Below are positions 54,301 to 64,000 of a stretch of 64,000 nt of DNA, piece after piece (the stretch's first letter is position 1; every line of letters begins with the position of its first letter). The stretch spans positions 66,863,665 to 66,927,664 of the forward strand of contig NC_065570.1 of assembly GCF_937616625.2 (NCBI RefSeq), read 5' to 3'. This DNA comes from Mercurialis annua. Its lineage: Eukaryota > Streptophyta > Magnoliopsida > Malpighiales > Euphorbiaceae. Under the pieces are notes generated by a model, which was given only the letters and a program-made list of their open reading frames with translations, was not told where the DNA came from and did not search any database. The position numbers and the translations under genes were made by a program.

Positions 54301-54926
54301 TCACGTCCTGGGAAAATTGGAAAAAGTCTAACCAATGAAGTCATTGATTGAAGGAAAGTCTCCTTGATTATATTCCTTTCAAACAAGAAAACTATCAAAC
54401 TTATTTCCCTCAAAATCTCAAATTTAAGACGGAAAAAGTTTTGTGATGGAAACTGTCATCACAAAATGCTAAGACAGCACTTTCCGTCACAAATTCTAAA
54501 AAATCCGTCAAAAATTTGGCAGCCACAAATTGATAGTTTTTTGTAGTATAAGAATGACTATAATTAAGCAGTATCAGCAGTACTTGACACTTGTATTATG
54601 TTTCTTGAACAGGTGAAATATTCAACAGCAGGATAAAAGACAACCTCTATGCAGACATATACGGCTTTGGAGAGGTCATTCTTGAAATCCTGACCAACGG
54701 AAGATTGGCAAATGCAGGACGAAGCATACAGAGCAAGCCGAAAGAAGTTCTCCTAAGAGAAGTTTATAATCAGAGTGAAGCCGGTTCGTCTTCTGAATCA
54801 ATACAAGAAGAGATAAAACTGGTTGTTGAAGTTGCTTTGATCTGCACAAGAAGTAGGGCAGCTGATCGGCCATCCATGGAAGATGCCTTAAAGCTTTTAT
54901 CAGGGTTCAAGTCACAGAGAAAATAA
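51383..54926 (+). CDS. LRR receptor-like pseudokinase, MOL1-like (At5g51350 type)
   Basis: Plasma-membrane LRR receptor of subfamily XI; Arabidopsis MOL1 represses cambial (lateral) growth. The protein is 956 aa from two exons, 51383-53939 and 54613-54926. The order is signal peptide (about 1-22), the N-cap with CSWSGVKC, about 20 LRRs of the LxxLxLxxNxFSGxIP type, C-cap LCGAPLQPC, TM at about 637-661 (LAWVVLLSAGVVLFVVASAWGI), and a kinase-like domain from about 690. The Gly-rich loop is absent. Lys remains in SVKK, the catalytic loop reads HGDLRSSNIVFD (HGD instead of HRD), DFG is kept as DFGIKFLEE, and the APE motif is missing: an atypical, probably inactive kinase, as described for this clade. 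An upstream in-frame ATG at 51236 would add 49 residues before a normal signal peptide; I chose 51383. The intron carries a degenerate CACTA MITE. Confidence 0.92.
54382..54547. mobile_element. Degenerate CACTA-type MITE in the MOL1-like intron
   Basis: The right end, inverted, reads ACTACAAAAAACTATCAA, the common CACTA terminus lacking its first C. The left end has ACAAGAAAACTATCAA. Between them are GACGGA / TCCGTC words (TTTCCGTCAC, AATCCGTCAA), similar in style to the intact copy at 9389-9778. Ends are decayed and no TSD is visible. Confidence 0.5.
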
Positions 54927-55237
54927 CAGATGATCAGAATCAGATCGTCAAACCCGAATGATTATACTGCTCATTTTTATTTTAAATGATAATTATAGAT
55001 ATAACAAATAGCTAGCTGATATGTAAGTGTGTTTGGAGTCTTCTCAGTAGCAAGTACCAGAAATTTTCCGCTGTAAAATATGAAAGTCCGTGTGTTGTTT
55101 TTTCATAAAGATTTAATCATAATACACAATTAGCTACTTGGTATTCCAGGTAAAATTTTCAAATTTCAATGCACTGAGACTTAGAAAACGCATGATTTCT
55201 GAGTAATTCGAGTTCATTGAGACAAAACCACAAACAG

Positions 55238-56137
55238 TTACAAGTCAAACCCTGCAAGTTGCAAACTATTGCATAAAGCATCTACAACACCATCAAAACT
55301 ACTAAATCTATCACTCACAACATCCACATCCACACCCAACCTCTCAGCCCCAGCCGCCGTCACAGGCCCATGTGCAGCCACCACCAATTCCGGCCATCTC
55401 CGCCTCACCGTCCCCCAATCCCACCCATACTCACTCAAACTCTTCAACAATCCTTCCACTTCAGCACAACTACTAAACACCACTGCCCGTAAATTCCCCT
55501 CTTCCACCACTATACCCTCCGCGCAGGTGGGTCCCAACCACCGCGTCTCATAAGCATTAACCCTGATTGGGACCCACCCAGCATACTCCAGTTCCCGGAG
55601 AAATTCAGGAACAACCTCAGGCTCATTTAGTCCCGCAAATTGCGGGAGTAGACACAAAACCCTCCGACCGCCGCCTCCCGCTCCCAGCGATTTGACTAAA
55701 CAACTTGGAGTAGCGGTGGGAGGGACTATAACTCGAACATTTTCCACATGCGAAGAAATATTGAGCAAGAATGCAGTGTCTATGAGCTCGGCGTCTTTGC
55801 CTAACGCTCCGAGAATCAGTCCGTCGTGAGAGGGAGGTAATAGAGGGGTGTTGAGTGAAATTGTGGCTTCGGAGAATGCAGAAATTGCTGTGCGGGAAGG
55901 GAAGAGAATAGCGGAGATGGGAGAAATGGCATGGGGGACGAGGTGTGAGGCGAGAGAGGAGACGGTTTGTGGAGTGGGTTGGGTGACGATGGTGGGACAC
56001 CAGAGGGGATTTAGCGATTTGAGGGCGAGGAGATGAGAGAGTCTGGTGGCATAGTTTTGCGGAGTCGTGAAGGCTACTGTGGGTTTGATAGCGGCCGAGG
56101 CGGTGATGGAGTTGAGCATGGTTACTATAGTTAACAT
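55238..56137 (-). CDS. HemD-like protein (uroporphyrinogen-III synthase superfamily)
   Basis: Single exon, 299 aa. The layout fits the two-lobe HemD fold. Lobe one starts with PTVAFTTPQNYATRLSHLLA and continues through WCPTIVTQP and ILFPSRTAISAFSE. Lobe two has GWVPIRVNAYETRW, AVVFSSCAEVEGLLKSL, ELVVAAHGPVTAAGAERLGV and a final SSFDGVVDALCNSL. HemD converts hydroxymethylbilane to uroporphyrinogen III in tetrapyrrole synthesis, but this protein is not the standard plastid UROS sequence type; it may be a paralogue of other function. There is no clear long transit peptide. The Met at 56137 is the first in frame; the codon-7 Met is an alternative. It is divergent from MCM5 (857 bp between ATGs) and convergent with the MOL1-like gene. 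The sequence is GC-richer than its neighbours. Confidence 0.65.
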   Translation of the reverse strand: MLTIVTMLNSITASAAIKPTVAFTTPQNYATRLSHLLALKSLNPLWCPTIVTQPTPQTVSSLASHLVPHAISPISAILFPSRTAISAFSEATISLNTPLLPPSHDGLILGALGKDAELIDTAFLLNISSHVENVRVIVPPTATPSCLVKSLGAGGGGRRVLCLLPQFAGLNEPEVVPEFLRELEYAGWVPIRVNAYETRWLGPTCAEGIVVEEGNLRAVVFSSCAEVEGLLKSLSEYGWDWGTVRRRWPELVVAAHGPVTAAGAERLGVDVDVVSDRFSSFDGVVDALCNSLQLAGFDL

Positions 56138-56882
56138 ATCATCATTGCAATGCCACTGGTTATGCCAAATTGATGAATTAAGTGATAATTAGACCCCTCA
56201 ACTTTCCAAGCGCTCACTGAAAAGCATAGTCCAAATGAAATTTAAACAGTTCATCAGAAACTAAAAATGTAGTTTTTCCTTCATTGTATTTTCGACCAAA
56301 AAAAAAAACTTAATCTGTACATATTTTAATTTCATGGCCAATTCAATACTAAATTTGATTTTCTAATTAATTCATATTTTTATTTGACCAGTTAGATTAT
56401 ATATTATTATTATAAAAAAAAATATTAACCACAATCCAATTTAATCTCTAAACATATAATTTTTATGTCTTAACATGTTTCAATAGATAGCAACAAATAC
56501 TAATTTATTTGTGAATTTTATATAAAAATAAATTAGTTTTAAGAATTATTATTTATTAAAAACGGACAAGATTTTCAGATAAAAATTTCTAGAAATATTT
56601 TGCTTGTACTCTGTTTTGTCAATAAGTGATCATAATTTATTCAATGGCCAAAAATGAACAGTATGATCTTATTTGGAAAGCACATAATTCAAAAGAAACA
56701 AAGTTCAAGTTGTTTAGTCAAATGATTCAAAAGAAATAAAGTTCACACATTAAATCATAAAAATTCAGAAACTAAAGATGTAGTTTTCCTTAAATATTTG
56801 TTAAAAAAAAAAAAACACTCAAGTAAAACGCAGTGTTCCAATGGCACGTGCAAAAGGCATGCTGTACATCTCCCGCCTTCTT

Positions 56883-56891
56883 TTTCCCGCC
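56883..56891 (+). promoter_or_regulatory. E2F-type site upstream of MCM5
   Basis: TTTCCCGCC lies 104-112 bp before the MCM5 ATG; a partial site, CTCCCGCC, lies just upstream at 56870. TTTCCCGC is the classic E2F/DP element of S-phase genes, including plant MCM genes, so G1/S control is expected. Confidence 0.7.
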
Positions 56892-56994
56892 AAAATCCCT
56901 AATTGCGCCACAAAACTACCGTCTTCTCAAAGAGAAAAAAAATCATCAGTTATCATTTTACAGAGAAAAACAGAGATTTGATCAAACCAAAACG

Positions 56995-62426
<5,432 letters not shown>

Positions 62427-63490
62427 TCTATTACGAAATCTCCCGAATCGAGTGAGGAACTGGATCAAAGGTTAGTTAGTGCTTCAAGAACATGATTGTA
62501 AAATGTTTGTTCCTTGTGGTTTACTTTATAGGTCGAAGGTTAGCCTGTTTGATGAATTTGTTTATCTGTAAAATTATGGCTTTAAAAAATGTTAGGAAAA
62601 AACTGCAATTCTTGCCATTTTTCATTTAGACAGCTTAACTTCATCTTCTAGGATAATTCTTAACAAAATTTTGTTAGATGTTGTGGATGTTGATCTTGAA
62701 AAATATTTAAGCTGCTCTTATATATGGTTTATTGAATTTAAATTTGCATCTCTTACCAAAATATTCTCTAAAATCATAGAAATTAAGAATTTTTTTCTTT
62801 CCCGTTAATCAAGTAATCTTAAAAAATGATAAATGAAAAAAAAAAACAATTTAATCCTATTCTCAACAAATGATCAAGTGATTGCAGTAATTATTTATTT
62901 ATTTTAAAAATACTCTTCATTGGAAAATAATCTAATATATTTTTTTACAATATTACATTCAATTTGCTAGTATTTTTTATTGATTAATTATTAAAAAATC
63001 CATAATTTCTGTAAATTTTTTTGAATAAAAAAAATCCTGAAAATAGAAATTAAAATAAAAAAATCCTTTGTTCGATTCATATTATATATACTTACAATAT
63101 TACTTGTTATATTAATAGATAAGTAATTTTATCTCTTTTTAAATAATTATAAAAGTTATTTAAATATATTTATACACTTAATAAGTATATGCTATATACT
63201 TTATTTATACTTTTATGTTGGTTTATATAAATTGAAATAATAATTCAATCATATGTACAAATATCTATCCATATATAAAATCATCTTGTTTTATTTAGGT
63301 GTTATAATATGTGGCATATTCACTACATGGACCACATAGTGACTCAATTATTAGTAAAGTTGAAGGGTTCCCAATTCTTTCTAACCTATAATTGCATATC
63401 CTTTTTGACACATAATGAGTCAAAAGTTGATGTTCCAATTCATAGTTGTAGGCCCATTAGCTTTTGTGAAGGAATCGTAACAGACGAAAG
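62427..63490. other. MCM5 3' flank, no further gene
   Basis: The 3' UTR probably runs to about 62650. After that the sequence is AT-rich with A/T homopolymers. No ORF or repeat element was supported. Confidence 0.4.
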
Positions 63491-63495
63491 GGGTG

Positions 63496-63680
63496 AGCAA
63501 GAACCGAACCAAACCGAAAAACCGAACCGAACCGAACCGAACTTTGTTGCTTGGCTCGGTTTTTCGGTGAAAATGGTTTGGTTCGGTTTCTATTTTACGT
63601 AAAGTTTGGTGTTCGGTGTTCGGTTTGGTTTGGGTGTTTTGAAAACCGAACCGACCAAAAAACCGAATTAACCGAACATT
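63496..63680. repeat. GAACC/GGTTC-rich repeat, partly inverted
   Basis: Short tandem AACCGAACCG words on the left and GGTTCGGTTT-like words in the middle are followed by AAACCGAACCGACC again, so the stretch can fold on itself. Such CCGAAC arrays are common near the ends of plant mobile elements. Frames through it on both strands are low-complexity and not genes. Confidence 0.6.
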
Positions 63681-64000
63681 AATATAAAATATATATATTT
63701 TTAAAAAATAATATCCATATATACTTATATTAATGAGAATATCACAAAAATACAAGAAAAGAGTCTACCATTTTCATACTTTACAACAAAAAATAGATTT
63801 ATTACATGTACACAAAAAACATTACACAAATACCACCTTGATGAGGTCAGCGAATCCTTCACCACGTGATCTCAACATTATTACTGCTTCTACAGCTATT
63901 TTATGTGCTTGGGAGTTAGAGTCAATGACTAAGTGCCACGTCTTTTCTTATGTTGCTTTCATACACAATATACCAACAAATATTCAATCTGCTCCCTAAA

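Noticed and set aside
63309..63755. Frames on both strands across the CCGAAC repeat
   Set aside because: Low-complexity repeat translation (PNQTEKPNRTEPN-like) with no domain.

Overview
This window is nuclear DNA of a flowering plant, almost certainly a eudicot. Its genes have many short exons with GT..AG introns that are AT-rich. The proteins are plant-specific or typical of plants, and the spaces between genes hold plant-type transposons (MULE foldbacks, CACTA and Stowaway MITEs, a hAT element, a tRNA-derived SINE, LINE fragments and a solo LTR). The species cannot be fixed from sequence alone.

Layout. (1) 1-5870 (+): most of a chloroplast adenylate kinase 5 gene, cut by the window edge. 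It converges on (2) 6035-8491 (-), an LRK10L-type receptor kinase. (3) 8.5-15.2 kb: no gene, but a dense transposon block with a CACTA MITE nested in a MULE foldback, a second foldback, a SINE with a perfect 17-bp target duplication and a Tourist-like element. (4) 15229-17933 (+): an STP7-like hexose/H+ symporter, followed by a minisatellite. (5) 18694-19212 (-): a small basic PNRC-like protein with a TATA box. (6) 19.5-22.7 kb: a MULE MITE, a hAT element and a 1.4-kb MULE with gene-like content. (7) 23269-24796 (+): an organellar bS6-type ribosomal protein with introns in its 5' UTR. (8) 24.8-27.9 kb: AT-rich, no gene seen. (9) 27925-42994 (+): a 22-exon EDR2-like PH/START/DUF1336 gene whose introns hold a Stowaway MITE, a tandemly duplicated splice donor and a segmental duplication. 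(10) 43.3-51.2 kb: retroposon-rich, with two LINE-derived copies ending in RNase H-like remnants, a solo LTR and a poly(T)-headed retroposon. (11) 51383-54926 (+): a MOL1-like LRR receptor pseudokinase. It converges on (12) 55238-56137 (-), a single-exon HemD-like protein. That gene is divergent from (13) 56995-62426 (+), the complete 18-exon replicative helicase gene MCM5, with an E2F-type site in its 5' flank. (14) 62.4-64 kb: AT-rich, with a GAACC-type repeat.

The genes are unrelated housekeeping, signalling and transport genes, as usual in a plant chromosome, with no operon or cluster. Exon borders were read by hand from splice signals, reading-frame continuity and family resemblance, and all multi-exon models close in frame. 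The most informative non-coding content is the set of transposon insertions whose target-site duplications can be read directly. I found no convincing novel gene system. The best leads are the insertion history, the duplicated splice donor, the gene-like cargo of the 21.2-kb MULE and the retroposons.
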